The notes below the pieces were generated by a model. The model had not been told where the DNA came from, searched no databases, and saw nothing but the letters and a program-made list of their open reading frames with translations. The translations under genes and the position numbers were made by a program. Below, piece by piece: positions 15,499 to 24,539 of a stretch of 28,704 nucleotides of DNA. The stretch comes from Candidatus Dojkabacteria bacterium UBA2022 (lineage in GTDB: Bacteria; Patescibacteriota; Dojkabacteria; SC72): NCBI GenBank assembly GCA_002335495.1, contig DDBW01000015.1:18111-46814 (forward strand), given 5' to 3'. How positions within the stretch are numbered: the first letter of the stretch is position 1; the number at the start of each line of letters is the position of its first letter.

Positions 15499-16104
15499 AT
15501 GAAGAGAAAATACACCTCACAATTGAATAATTTCATTCTATACCTTGCCACTATATTAATAAGCACGGGAATTCTTGTAAAGTCACAGGAAAGAGTATTC
15601 TTCTACCTTGAATCAGGTACTGTATCGAGCGTATTTGCAGCCGAAAACATCACCGCAAAAACACAAGCTATATCAGCAAATGAAGAACTTGAATACCACG
15701 CAATAAGTAAAAAATTAGAGATGCTTGATGTAGATCAGAACAAAGTAAGAAAAGTAAGAAACTACCTAGCCGCAAGAGGAGCTCCTCTTGCCTCTAAAGC
15801 TGAATACCTAGTAAAAACAGCTGACGAGTTTGGAATTGATTATAGATTAGTTGCTGCAATTTCAATCATAGAATCAGGAGGTGGTAAGTATGCCTACCGA
15901 CCGTACAATGCTTGGGGATGGGGAGGAGCCGTAAGGCCATTCACATTCACCAGTTGGGAGGAAGGTATATACACAGTATCAAGAGGGCTCTCACGATACT
16001 ATGCCTCAGGCTTGATTACTCCTAAGCAGATTGCTCCTCGATACAACCCACATACACCAAATGAGTGGTCAAGAAAGGTTGAGTATGTAATGAGCCAAAT
16101 GTAA
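15499..16104 (+). CDS. exported lysozyme-like peptidoglycan hydrolase (paralogue 2)
   Basis: A 201-aa protein related to the one at 6325. It has a signal or anchor (about 8-27), a linker (45-85), and a lysozyme-like domain from about 88: YLVKTADEFGIDYRLVAAIS, IIESGGG with probable catalytic E125, YNAWGWGG, then FTSWEEGIYTVSRGL and a late ITPKQIAPRYNPHTPNEW. The CPPC of paralogue 1 is missing. Divergent from dedA and 22 bp before mnmA, which has its own promoter. Wall cleavage or remodelling is the likely role. Confidence 0.8.
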   Translation: MKRKYTSQLNNFILYLATILISTGILVKSQERVFFYLESGTVSSVFAAENITAKTQAISANEELEYHAISKKLEMLDVDQNKVRKVRNYLAARGAPLASKAEYLVKTADEFGIDYRLVAAISIIESGGGKYAYRPYNAWGWGGAVRPFTFTSWEEGIYTVSRGLSRYYASGLITPKQIAPRYNPHTPNEWSRKVEYVMSQM

Positions 16105-16111
16105 TTCATAT

Positions 16112-16127
16112 TGGTATAATATTCCCA
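16112..16127 (+). promoter_or_regulatory. extended -10 promoter giving a leaderless mnmA mRNA
   Basis: TGGTATAAT at 16112-16120, then ATTCCC and the ATG at 16127. The 6-nt spacing puts +1 on the start codon. The block is identical at 17 of 18 bases to 7313-7330. Confidence 0.7.
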
Positions 16128-17188
16128 TGAATAAGAAAGTGTTTATCGGGTTATCTGGAGGAGTTGATAGTGCGGTTGCAGCATCAATACTTATAGACCA
16201 GGGATATAACGTCACCGGCGTATTTTTAAAAAATTGGTCAGGGGAAGATTACGGTTTAACATCGAAATGTCCCTGGGAAGAAGATCTTGAGAGTGCAAGA
16301 GCGGTTGCGGATTTCCTTGGTATCGAACTTAAAGTTTATAACTTTGAAAGAGAATACCGAGAACTGGTTATAGAAGACTTCTTTAAGCAATATGCATTGG
16401 GAAACACTCCTAATCCAGACGTACTATGTAATAAATTCATTAAGTTTGATCTCTTTTTAAAACGAGCGTTAGATGAAGGAGCTGATTATATTGCAACCGG
16501 GCACTATGCAGGCACAGACCAGAAGCATCTATTTAAGGCAAAAGACTCTAATAAGGACCAAACATACTTCCTACATCAACTAACGGAATACCAACTTTCA
16601 CATACGATATTCCCATTAGGCAATCTTACTAAGCCAGAAGTTAGAGAGCTCGCAAAAAAACAAGGTCTACCAAACTTCGCTAGAAAAGATAGCCAAGGAA
16701 TATGTTTTGTCGGCAAAGTAGATATACAAGAATTTTTACAACAGAAATTAAAACCAAAAGAAGGAAAAATCGTGGATTTAGAAACAGGAAAAGAAGTTGG
16801 TAAACATAATGGAGTATGGTTTTATACCATAGGCCAAAGACAAGGTCTTGGAATTGGCGGACAAGCGAAGCCATATTTTGTAGCTAAGAAGGATGTTAAG
16901 GCAAATATTCTGTACGCAGTGCAGGGAAAGGAGAACCAGTTACTCACATCAGATACTTACATCGTAAAAGATCTTCACGTTATAAACAATAGTATTGAAT
17001 TTTCGGACCTGGCGGGCACAATCAGATACCGAGGTAGACAGGTCCCAGTTACAATAACTAAAAAGGGCGAAGGATATGAGATAAAATTCGCTGACAAACA
17101 ATGGGCGGCCGCAGTCGGACAAAGTATAGTTGTATACTCAGGTACCATTTGTATAGGAGGCGGAGTTATCACAGAAATAGTTGAATAG
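16127..17188 (+). CDS. mnmA: tRNA-specific 2-thiouridylase MnmA
   Basis: Makes 2-thiouridine at the wobble position of tRNA-Lys, tRNA-Glu and tRNA-Gln, using ATP and a persulfide donor. The 353-aa length is normal. The PP-loop GLSGGVDSAVAAS is at about 8-20. Catalytic C101 lies in NPDVLCNKFIKF and C193 in DSQGICFVGK. ATGHYA (about 123-128) and YTIGQRQGLG are also present. The tRNA-Gln(TTG) and tRNA-Lys(TTT) of this window are likely substrates. A leaderless-type promoter lies directly before it. Confidence 0.98.
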   Translation: MNKKVFIGLSGGVDSAVAASILIDQGYNVTGVFLKNWSGEDYGLTSKCPWEEDLESARAVADFLGIELKVYNFEREYRELVIEDFFKQYALGNTPNPDVLCNKFIKFDLFLKRALDEGADYIATGHYAGTDQKHLFKAKDSNKDQTYFLHQLTEYQLSHTIFPLGNLTKPEVRELAKKQGLPNFARKDSQGICFVGKVDIQEFLQQKLKPKEGKIVDLETGKEVGKHNGVWFYTIGQRQGLGIGGQAKPYFVAKKDVKANILYAVQGKENQLLTSDTYIVKDLHVINNSIEFSDLAGTIRYRGRQVPVTITKKGEGYEIKFADKQWAAAVGQSIVVYSGTICIGGGVITEIVE

Positions 17189-17240
17189 TTAAGAGCTTTT
17201 AGTGTAAAATTGACCTCGCATTTACATAAGCAGCAAACTG

Positions 17241-19454
17241 ATGCTTACATTTCAAAAATATTTAGACCCACTGGTCAATAAGCTTGGCGAGATAACCGAT
17301 TTTTCGGACGTTAAAATGCCGTCAACCATCTACGAGGAGGAGTATCCTCATCTCGTAAAAACAGCTACAGTCGTTAATAAACAGATCGGGTTGCAGATGG
17401 AAAAATTGAAAGAACTTGAAGATCAATTGGAAAAGCAAGTCTACATTATAGACAATGAGACAGGAGATGATAAAAAAGCAGCAGTTAAAATATATAATCA
17501 AATCTTAAAACAGATTGAAGGCACAGTTAAAAGAATCAACCATGAAATAAGCATAATAGATTCTCCATACTTTGGAAAAATTAAGTTTAGGAGAGATGCT
17601 AACGCAAAGTTTCCAGCAGGCAATCTAACTGCATATATAGGTAAATTTGCATACTTTGACAGAGATAGTCAGACAAACCTTGTAACCGACTGGAGAGCCC
17701 CAATAGCTAACCTATACTACATGAACTCCGGTCCTCGCAAAGGCGTAGAATTTGAAGGACCTGTGGGCACCCAGACCGGGGATATAGAACAAAAAAGAAT
17801 GTTTGAAATTTCAAAGGCAAGAATTAAGAATCTCTACGATGCAAAGACAGGTAATAGCGCGGCAGATGAGTTCCTTCTATCTCAATTAAATCAAAAGATT
17901 GGCCAGAAACTGACGGATATTGTATCTACCATCCAGGATGAGCAGAATAAAATTATTAGAGACGGAATTAATAAATTCACCATCCTGCAAGGGGTTGCGG
18001 GAAGCGGTAAAACCACAATTGTTTTACATCGTCTTGCATACCTATTCTTTACCCACCAAGATACAATATCATCCGATAAAACCTTGGTAATTGCCCCTAA
18101 TAAACTCTTCTTGGATTATATTTCAGGAGTTCTACCCTCACTAGGAATAGATGGCGTAGAAACCAATACCTATCTTTTCTGGGCCAAAAAAGCTATGAAA
18201 TGGGGAAATAACTACGTTATATCCAACCAACCTGAAGATCTTGAGAGTAAAGAAATAAAGGGCTCTAAAGACTTCCTAAAGCAGCTTGCAGAGGGTTTTG
18301 AATCATATATGCAAGAGGTTCTTGAGAACGTACCATATTCTAGGGCTGATCTTCTTTACCGAAACTACTATGATATTAAAAGTAAATCATCTTCGATTAC
18401 AACCTCAGAAGCTCTAAAGCTTTCTTTGGAAAAAATAAAGTCCGACCTACTTATTAAGAACCTGACAACTGGTACTTATATGCAAGGGATCTCTATATTA
18501 AACGAAGATCTTGAAACAAAGATATCAAAATATCTAACGGATAAAACCAACCTTTTTGCTGTATATAGATCCGTTGTAAGTAACATGAATATTCCGGATA
18601 GGATTAAAAAGAGAACTCTTAGCACAGTCAAAAAGAACAAGAGCGTATATACATATGAATTTGAAGATTTAGCACCGCTCACAATTCTCTACTTTATGCT
18701 TAATGGAACTACGGAGTCCCAAAAAGACTATGTAATTGTAGACGAAGCTCAAGATATGAGTTTCTCACAAATATACTCTCTCTTTATGGTATCTAAAAAG
18801 GATAACCTTATGCTAGCAGGAGATTTAGCACAAGCTATTAAACAACCAAACAACATCAAGGACTGGATTGAAGTATTTGATGTAGTTAAGGAGCTAGTCT
18901 CACAGGATACCCCTTGCGAATACCATCAGCTAAACAAATGCTACAGAGCAACAATAGAGACTATGGAGTATATAACATCAAAAATAGATCCTTTATTCCC
19001 TAAAACATTCCTTAGACCACAAGCAGTATTACGCCATGGAGAGAAGGTTGAAATAATTGAGACTGAGCGGGCTATAAATTCTCCAAACTCACAAGTCGAC
19101 AACCTCCTCATCAACGCGATTCGCAAAGAACTAAGTACAAACAGAAATACAATCGCAATTGTAGCTAGAACATTTGAGTTTGCGAAAGATATCTACGACA
19201 ATTTAAAGAAGGTGAAGGACATTGCAGAGAATCTAGTACCAATAGAAACTGATAACTATGGTAGCGGAATAATAGTGACTTCGGTTGCAAATGCCAAGGG
19301 GTTAGAGTTTGATTCGGTAATAATTGCAGACGTAAACAAGGATAGCTATGACAACACCTTTGAGGCCGCAAGACAGTTTTATGTAGCTGGAACTAGAGCC
19401 CTTCATAAGCTTTATGTCACCTATCCAAAAGGAGATAAATCTGAGATTATATAA
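17241..19454 (+). CDS. helD: HelD-type superfamily 1 helicase
   Basis: A 737-aa protein of the HelD group, UvrD-like ATPases that remove stalled RNA polymerase from DNA. N-terminal region: coiled coil (about 40-105), then SPYFGKIKFRRD and TDWRAPIANLYYMNSG, the linker typical of HelD and absent in UvrD/PcrA. Walker A is GVAGSGKTT (251-259), followed by HRLAYLFF. Walker B is VIVDEAQDMS, and motifs near the C terminus read VTSVANAKGLEFDSVII and FYVAGTRALHKLYVTY. The gene is 2 bp before the GT39-like gene. The possible upstream promoter is a TGTAAAAT about 40 bp before the ATG. HelD versus other UvrD-like enzymes is decided by the N-terminal motifs. Confidence 0.9.
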   Translation: MLTFQKYLDPLVNKLGEITDFSDVKMPSTIYEEEYPHLVKTATVVNKQIGLQMEKLKELEDQLEKQVYIIDNETGDDKKAAVKIYNQILKQIEGTVKRINHEISIIDSPYFGKIKFRRDANAKFPAGNLTAYIGKFAYFDRDSQTNLVTDWRAPIANLYYMNSGPRKGVEFEGPVGTQTGDIEQKRMFEISKARIKNLYDAKTGNSAADEFLLSQLNQKIGQKLTDIVSTIQDEQNKIIRDGINKFTILQGVAGSGKTTIVLHRLAYLFFTHQDTISSDKTLVIAPNKLFLDYISGVLPSLGIDGVETNTYLFWAKKAMKWGNNYVISNQPEDLESKEIKGSKDFLKQLAEGFESYMQEVLENVPYSRADLLYRNYYDIKSKSSSITTSEALKLSLEKIKSDLLIKNLTTGTYMQGISILNEDLETKISKYLTDKTNLFAVYRSVVSNMNIPDRIKKRTLSTVKKNKSVYTYEFEDLAPLTILYFMLNGTTESQKDYVIVDEAQDMSFSQIYSLFMVSKKDNLMLAGDLAQAIKQPNNIKDWIEVFDVVKELVSQDTPCEYHQLNKCYRATIETMEYITSKIDPLFPKTFLRPQAVLRHGEKVEIIETERAINSPNSQVDNLLINAIRKELSTNRNTIAIVARTFEFAKDIYDNLKKVKDIAENLVPIETDNYGSGIIVTSVANAKGLEFDSVIIADVNKDSYDNTFEAARQFYVAGTRALHKLYVTYPKGDKSEII

Positions 19455-19456
19455 GA

Positions 19457-21172
19457 ATGAAATTTGACCTAAAGTTAATCGCACAAAAGTTCCTAATACC
19501 AATTGTTCTTGCTGTGTTTACATCCCTTTTATCTTTTAATGCGATTAAAAATTACTCCTACACTACAGATGAGCCTAGTCACCTAGCCAGAGGGGTAATG
19601 CTTGTAAAAACAGGTGATTTTAGAATAAACCAGCATCACCCATTCCTCTTCAATTTTTTAGAGGCAATTCCTGTAGCATTTAATACTGAATTTATATCTG
19701 AGGATCTTGAAAGCGAAAACTGGGAGCAGGCAAAGAAGGATGATATTGCATATAATCTAGTCAGACTAAATGGCGAAAAAGCTACCTATTCACTAGAATT
19801 TCTTGTTAGCGCACGATTAGTCGCCGCAATACTAAGCGGTATAATGCTTGTTGCAACATATCTTCTGGTTTATATCAATTTCGGGTTTATATCTGCCGTT
19901 ATATCTTCAGTGCTACTCGCATTCTCACCTACTCTAATCGCTCACTCAAGCCTAGTAACTACCGATGTGCCCGCCATGTATACAATCTTTATAGCATCAA
20001 TAGCTTTATACATGGACTTGAAGAAAACAAAGAATAATCCTAATCATTTCCCATTATTTTTCACTCTAACTGCTTTTATAGCAATCATAAGTAAATACAC
20101 AGCAACTTTAATTCTTCCGTTTTGGTTAATTATCTATATGTGGGTTAGAGCAAAATACATGGGAGACTCGCTGTTTAGAGTACTTGGCAAAGCATTATTA
20201 GTAACAATAACGCTATTAGGTCTACTAACCGCTGTATACGGCTTTAAAGTCTCTACAATCTATGAATCAGACTATAATAACCCAGGGAGAATAAAGGCTA
20301 CGTATGACCACTTAAATATGATAGATCGTGTTGTTCCTCTAGATATAATGCCAATGCTTAACTGGATATACACTGAAGCACAATTCCCATTTCCAGATTA
20401 TATTAAAGGATTCTATGACAACGTAATAAAGCACAATATCCACGGCCACAGAACATACCTCTTGGGCGATGCAAGTAACGGCGGTAATCCCCTATATTTC
20501 CCGGTTGCATTTTTAATTAAAGAAACAGTACCTTTCTTACTACTTACAATATTTTCGACCCTGTTCGTTATATATCTAATTAAAAATAACAAAGGGTATA
20601 TATCACAAAAGCATCCTGAGATGATTCCATTAATTGCAATCCCAACGGTATTGGTAGTAATGTCTTTAACAAGCTCTATAAACCTTGGGGTGCGTCACCT
20701 CCTTCCCGTTTATCCATTCTTAACTTTAGGCACAGCGTTAGTAATTACCTATCTAATAAATACATACCCTCAATTTAAAAAGATAGCTATCTGGACCACA
20801 GTAACATTACTCCTTATACATGCATTCTTAACAACTTCCCACTCCCCAATATATCTTGGATACTTCAATCAGATTGCCGGTGCAGAGAAATATAATTACC
20901 TATATCTTCACGATAGTAACTTTGATTGGAGACAAGAGAACCATATCTTCGATGAAGCAGTTCAGAAATATCATGGAACTAATATTGTGCCTTATAGGAA
21001 GGAAAGCCTTTCAACAAACATAAAAACTTTAGAGAAATGGGAATTATGCCTCCGATATAGATACTTTAGCAATGAGATTAAACCCGTTGGAGAGTTCGGT
21101 CACAACTTCTTCCTTTTTGAGATTGAGAATAAGGAAGCGTTATGTGACTTCAGTTCGTCTCTGAAACAATAA
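19457..21172 (+). CDS. GT39/PMT-like integral membrane glycosyltransferase
   Basis: A 571-aa polytopic protein. The first loop after helix 1 has the acidic pair typical of GT-C enzymes, D38-E39 in YTTDEPSHLARG, followed by HHPFLFNF. About 9-11 hydrophobic segments occupy about 10-480. The C-terminal outside loop contains HDSNFDWRQENHIF, close to the D-S-N-x-D-W-G-Q motif of bacterial GT39-like proteins. It is expected to transfer a sugar from a polyprenyl-phosphate carrier on the outer face, to a protein or glycan acceptor. It is 2 bp behind helD and convergent, by 23 bp, with the GT2 gene whose product could supply the donor. Confidence 0.85.
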   Translation: MKFDLKLIAQKFLIPIVLAVFTSLLSFNAIKNYSYTTDEPSHLARGVMLVKTGDFRINQHHPFLFNFLEAIPVAFNTEFISEDLESENWEQAKKDDIAYNLVRLNGEKATYSLEFLVSARLVAAILSGIMLVATYLLVYINFGFISAVISSVLLAFSPTLIAHSSLVTTDVPAMYTIFIASIALYMDLKKTKNNPNHFPLFFTLTAFIAIISKYTATLILPFWLIIYMWVRAKYMGDSLFRVLGKALLVTITLLGLLTAVYGFKVSTIYESDYNNPGRIKATYDHLNMIDRVVPLDIMPMLNWIYTEAQFPFPDYIKGFYDNVIKHNIHGHRTYLLGDASNGGNPLYFPVAFLIKETVPFLLLTIFSTLFVIYLIKNNKGYISQKHPEMIPLIAIPTVLVVMSLTSSINLGVRHLLPVYPFLTLGTALVITYLINTYPQFKKIAIWTTVTLLLIHAFLTTSHSPIYLGYFNQIAGAEKYNYLYLHDSNFDWRQENHIFDEAVQKYHGTNIVPYRKESLSTNIKTLEKWELCLRYRYFSNEIKPVGEFGHNFFLFEIENKEALCDFSSSLKQ

Positions 21173-22073
21173 GATTGCGATAACTTTTAGTAGTCTGCTC
21201 TCCTCTTATGTATTCAATAATTACCCCTATCAAAAGTAGTTGCATTGATAGGCCAAAGAACAAAGCTGAAAATACCCCTACAAGCGTAGCTTCTGTAAAC
21301 AAGGCAATTCCTAAAAGAATAACTGAGAATAGAAATATCGCTAAAGCGGTCCAGCCTAACAGGTACATGGGGGTATCACCCATTTTAGAAACTATAAAGA
21401 CAATCACCATATCAAATAGTCCCCCTTGTAATCTACTGATGAAACTAAATTTACCCCGGCCACTCTCTCTTGGTTTATGAAGCACTCTTACCTCGTCAGT
21501 CTTCCACTTTTTAGCACTTGCAATAACCGGAAGGAATCTGAAGTGTCCTGATCGTAGCTTTAAGTCTCCCAAAATCTCTTTTCGGAAAGCTTTATATCCA
21601 TTATTCATATCATGAACCTTGACTCCAGTTACCCATCGCATTAGTCCATTGGCAACTTTTGAGGTTAGAATGTACAGTCTTCCATCCTTTCTTTTCTGCT
21701 TATACCCTATTACAAAATCATACCCATCCTCTAACTTCTCAATAAACTTGAACATCTCTTCAGGTCTATCCTGACCGTCACCGTCCATTGTAACAACATA
21801 ATCTCCTTGGGCGAGTTCAAACCCTAGCATATACTTATTTGTTTTATCCGTAACCGCAACTCCTGGATGTCTAAGAAAATATCCTTTCACCTCTTTATGT
21901 TTCTTGGAGAATTCAATTACGACATCCTTTGAGTTATCTTTTGTTACACTATCTAGGACTAAGATTTCAAACTTCAAACCTAACTTACTAACTTCTCTAT
22001 AAAGATTATTCAAGAATGAGGAGAACGCTGTCCCTTCATTATAAATGGGAACTATGACAGAGAGGGTTTTCAA
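21150..22073 (-). CDS. GT2 polyprenyl-phosphate glycosyltransferase
   Basis: A 307-aa protein. Residues 1-230 form a GT-A fold: SVIVPIYNEG (5-14), LVLDSVTKDNS (38-48), then MDGDGQDRPEE (96-106) in place of the usual DADLQ block, and a C-terminal membrane part with about two to three helices (240-295). It resembles dolichyl-phosphate mannose synthase/GtrB, which make a lipid-linked sugar on the inner face. The start codon is TTG (22073), forced by the conserved strand at residue 5, and overlaps the stop of the UPF0104-like gene as TTGA. The two are therefore translationally coupled. Confidence 0.9.
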   Translation of the reverse strand: MKTLSVIVPIYNEGTAFSSFLNNLYREVSKLGLKFEILVLDSVTKDNSKDVVIEFSKKHKEVKGYFLRHPGVAVTDKTNKYMLGFELAQGDYVVTMDGDGQDRPEEMFKFIEKLEDGYDFVIGYKQKRKDGRLYILTSKVANGLMRWVTGVKVHDMNNGYKAFRKEILGDLKLRSGHFRFLPVIASAKKWKTDEVRVLHKPRESGRGKFSFISRLQGGLFDMVIVFIVSKMGDTPMYLLGWTALAIFLFSVILLGIALFTEATLVGVFSALFFGLSMQLLLIGVIIEYIRGEQTTKSYRNLIVSETN

Positions 22074-23077
22074 TCTAAGCGGTTATTCAACTTATTAAGC
22101 AGATTATAACCCTTAAATATTATAAATGCACCAACTTCACCAAGTATCGTCACTAATCTCATACCGATAGCAATTATGGCAGAATTTGCTGGAGAAACGA
22201 CTGGGATCATAGCAAGCAGAGATAAGAAAACGGCCTCCCTAACACCAGTACCGCTAGGAGTGATTATAAAAACATAACCAAGAGTCCATGCGAGTGCGTT
22301 TATTGAAGCAATTGCAAATGGATAATCTATGGTTGAAGGTACGACTGAGAAAGCAAGAAAAAGAAATGAAATTGAGTACAATCCCCAGGAAACCAGGTAG
22401 CCCAAAACAATTAAGAATCTAGAATTATTATTAAGTTTAACATCAATAGTTCTACCGAGATTCTTTCTCATAAGTTTTTTAACAATAACCTCATGGAACA
22501 AGTTCCACATCCAGTTACTCTTAAACATCAATAGCAAGGAAGCCGCAATAACAATTACAAGAAAAGCAACTCCAGAAATCATCACAAGATCACTCCTATG
22601 TGTATAGTCATTTGCAACAATTGTTACTTCCGCGAGGTTTTTAATTACAAAGTAAGATCCGATTGAGGCTCCAATTGCAAGATAGGTTATATTTTCAAAA
22701 AACCATCCCCATAGACTTTTTATGCGGGAAATCCCATATTTACGATTAAACTCCCCTCTAGAGAGAATTCCAACCACGTTACCGGGGATATATCTAAGCA
22801 GGTAGGATTTCAAATAAACATCCATTTGTCCGTTCAAGGTAACCTTCTCACCTGAAGCCTGCATCAAATAATTCCAAAGGTAAGCATTAAAGAGAGTTTG
22901 CAATGCGAAAATAACAACAGCAATGCCAGCATAAAACAGGTCTATATTAGAGATGTTTTCCCAGATATTATCTGTGGACTGAACTCGATCAAATATGAAG
23001 TAGATTGCAACTGCGTAGAGGAGGATTTGAAGCAATGTTTTAATAAGTTTTTTAATACTTACGTTTCCTTTTTTCAT
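22070..23077 (-). CDS. UPF0104/AglD-type membrane protein (LPG synthase TM domain family)
   Basis: A 335-aa polytopic protein with about eight helices. It carries the family signature around YLKSYLLRYIPGNVVGILSRGEF, where R and PGN are typical, and a late ITPSGTGVREAVFLSLL block. Family members (AglD/MprF membrane part) act in lipid flipping or glycolipid processing. Start chosen at the ATG (23077) because a good extended -10 (TGATATGAT) ends 8 nt upstream; a TTG at 23086 would lie inside that promoter. It overlaps the GT2 gene by TTGA. Confidence 0.85.
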   Translation of the reverse strand: MKKGNVSIKKLIKTLLQILLYAVAIYFIFDRVQSTDNIWENISNIDLFYAGIAVVIFALQTLFNAYLWNYLMQASGEKVTLNGQMDVYLKSYLLRYIPGNVVGILSRGEFNRKYGISRIKSLWGWFFENITYLAIGASIGSYFVIKNLAEVTIVANDYTHRSDLVMISGVAFLVIVIAASLLLMFKSNWMWNLFHEVIVKKLMRKNLGRTIDVKLNNNSRFLIVLGYLVSWGLYSISFLFLAFSVVPSTIDYPFAIASINALAWTLGYVFIITPSGTGVREAVFLSLLAMIPVVSPANSAIIAIGMRLVTILGEVGAFIIFKGYNLLNKLNNRLD

Positions 23078-23085
23078 TCCTGGCA

Positions 23086-23094
23086 ATCATATCA
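23086..23094 (-). promoter_or_regulatory. extended -10 with near-leaderless start
   Basis: The minus strand reads TGATATGAT (23094 to 23086), then TGCCAGGA and the ATG at 23077. The expected leader is about 2 nt. It fits the promoter pattern at 7313, 16112 and 23223. Confidence 0.55.
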
Positions 23095-23222
23095 CATCAC
23101 AGAATAAATATGTATAGATAATATAAATTTGATGTGTAAATAGGTATTAGAAAATAGGTAAATAGAAATAGATATAAGTTTATATTGTTAAATCTAATTA
23201 TCTAGACCTAAAAATAATAGGT
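23095..23222. other. AT-rich divergent spacer with short direct repeats
   Basis: A very AT-rich spacer, the largest in the window. AAATAGGTA occurs exactly at 23138-23146 and 23152-23160 (14-bp period), and a related AATAGG recurs at about 23215. They may be repressor sites for either divergent gene or mere low-complexity sequence. No ORF or RNA fold is convincing. Confidence 0.35.
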
Positions 23223-23231
23223 TGTTATGAT
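23223..23231 (+). promoter_or_regulatory. extended -10, near-leaderless
   Basis: TGTTATGAT (TGn plus TATGAT) lies 9 nt before the ATG at 23241. The predicted leader is about 3 nt. Confidence 0.5.
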
Positions 23232-23240
23232 GGCGAGGCT

Positions 23241-23621
23241 ATGACAGAAACTAATACATCAAAAAATCAACTTATAATTGACAGGCCACTACTAGAATAC
23301 ATGCATCCATGGATAGTTGAACTACTAGAGAGGGTTCCTATACCAGAGGAGCTAATAAATATGGGTGGAAAGTTATATATGAGACAACAGGGAATACAAG
23401 TAAATGGTATTGATGTAGTCGCTATTGGTGCATTTGTGAACCATATCCCTGAAAATAATAGAATTGTAGCAGTAGCTGGATTTAATACAATAGTGGTGAT
23501 ATCAGAGGCCCAGACTCCAAATGGCTTTTCAGACGTATTTAGTCATGTAATTCATTCTAACGAGGAGAATATAATTGCCAAGACCGAGGACGGAAGTTTT
23601 ACAGTATACCTCAACAACTAG
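23241..23621 (+). CDS. hypothetical protein, 126 aa
   Basis: I do not recognise a family. The protein has no signal peptide or transmembrane helix. Residues 18-45 look helical (YMHPWIVELLERVPIPEELI). Residues 50-125 look like an antiparallel beta domain with RIVAVAGFNTIVVISEA and DGSFTVYLNN. Small and probably cytoplasmic. Its stop overlaps the convergent EamA stop in a shared CTAG. It has its own upstream spacer with repeats and a near-leaderless promoter, so it may be regulated separately from its neighbours. Confidence 0.65.
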   Translation: MTETNTSKNQLIIDRPLLEYMHPWIVELLERVPIPEELINMGGKLYMRQQGIQVNGIDVVAIGAFVNHIPENNRIVAVAGFNTIVVISEAQTPNGFSDVFSHVIHSNEENIIAKTEDGSFTVYLNN

Positions 23622-24478
23622 GCTACAAGTAACAATCCAACAAAGGTAAGTAATGCCCCAATAACTTTCATTAACAGATTACCCTTCTCTTTTAAGATAA
23701 AGGCTGAAAGTAGTACCGTTATAACAACTGATGTCAGATTTATAATGACTACCTGAGATGAATTAGGCGCTATTTGCAAGGAAGTAAAGAAAGTTATGGC
23801 AGAAAAGGTTGTAACAAGTACCATAAGTAACATCTTCTTTAACAAGACGCTATTTGAAATAAGCTTCTTAATCTCATCAAGCTTTCTCCATTGAAAAAGT
23901 AACACAACTAAAGCAGGTAAAATAAAAGCAATAACTAAATATGGATAGATTTCAAAAGAGCTTAAAATATAACGATCGTTAGTATTTGCTAAGCCAAAAA
24001 AGAGTCCTGCGAGCAGTGAGTATCCAACCCCTTTATTTACGTCTCTTTTACTCAGAGACTTTATATTAACAACCACAATCGCAAAAATGATTATGGCAGT
24101 TCCAATCCACTGTTTAGCAGAAAGCATCTCGGAAAGGAGAATTGAGGAAGCTAATACACTAAAAATACCTCTGGTGCTAAATAGGATTGTAAACAAAGAG
24201 GCCTCTATTCCCTTTAAGCCCATGAACAAGAAGATATTTCCAACACCATAAAGCAGAACGAGAAGTATAAAGTTCCATGTTAGATTATCGAAGGATTGTG
24301 GGGCAGTTAGATTCCCAGCCAGGAAAGCAAATACAGCAATAAATAAACCAGTTAAGATTTGAAATACCACTGAATATGCAACAGGATCGCTATGGTCCTC
24401 TCGAAGGAGAACTCTTTGCATAATCTGCTGGAAAGAAGTTAGTACAACACTTATTAGAATCAATGCCATCCACTCCAT
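23618..24478 (-). CDS. EamA/DMT family transporter
   Basis: A 286-aa protein with ten predicted transmembrane helices in two EamA repeats (about 1-140 and 150-286). The first repeat begins LTSFQQIMQRVLLRED and the second holds LLAGLFFGLANTNDRYIL. Family members export or import small metabolites; the substrate cannot be inferred here. It follows the YdeI-like gene by 61 bp on the same strand and may be expressed with it. Confidence 0.9.
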   Translation of the reverse strand: MEWMALILISVVLTSFQQIMQRVLLREDHSDPVAYSVVFQILTGLFIAVFAFLAGNLTAPQSFDNLTWNFILLVLLYGVGNIFLFMGLKGIEASLFTILFSTRGIFSVLASSILLSEMLSAKQWIGTAIIIFAIVVVNIKSLSKRDVNKGVGYSLLAGLFFGLANTNDRYILSSFEIYPYLVIAFILPALVVLLFQWRKLDEIKKLISNSVLLKKMLLMVLVTTFSAITFFTSLQIAPNSSQVVIINLTSVVITVLLSAFILKEKGNLLMKVIGALLTFVGLLLVA

Positions 24479-24539
24479 ATCAAATTCAGGTTGAAGTTAA
24501 TAAACAGAACTTTATCACTAAACAAAGGGTAAATAAAGA

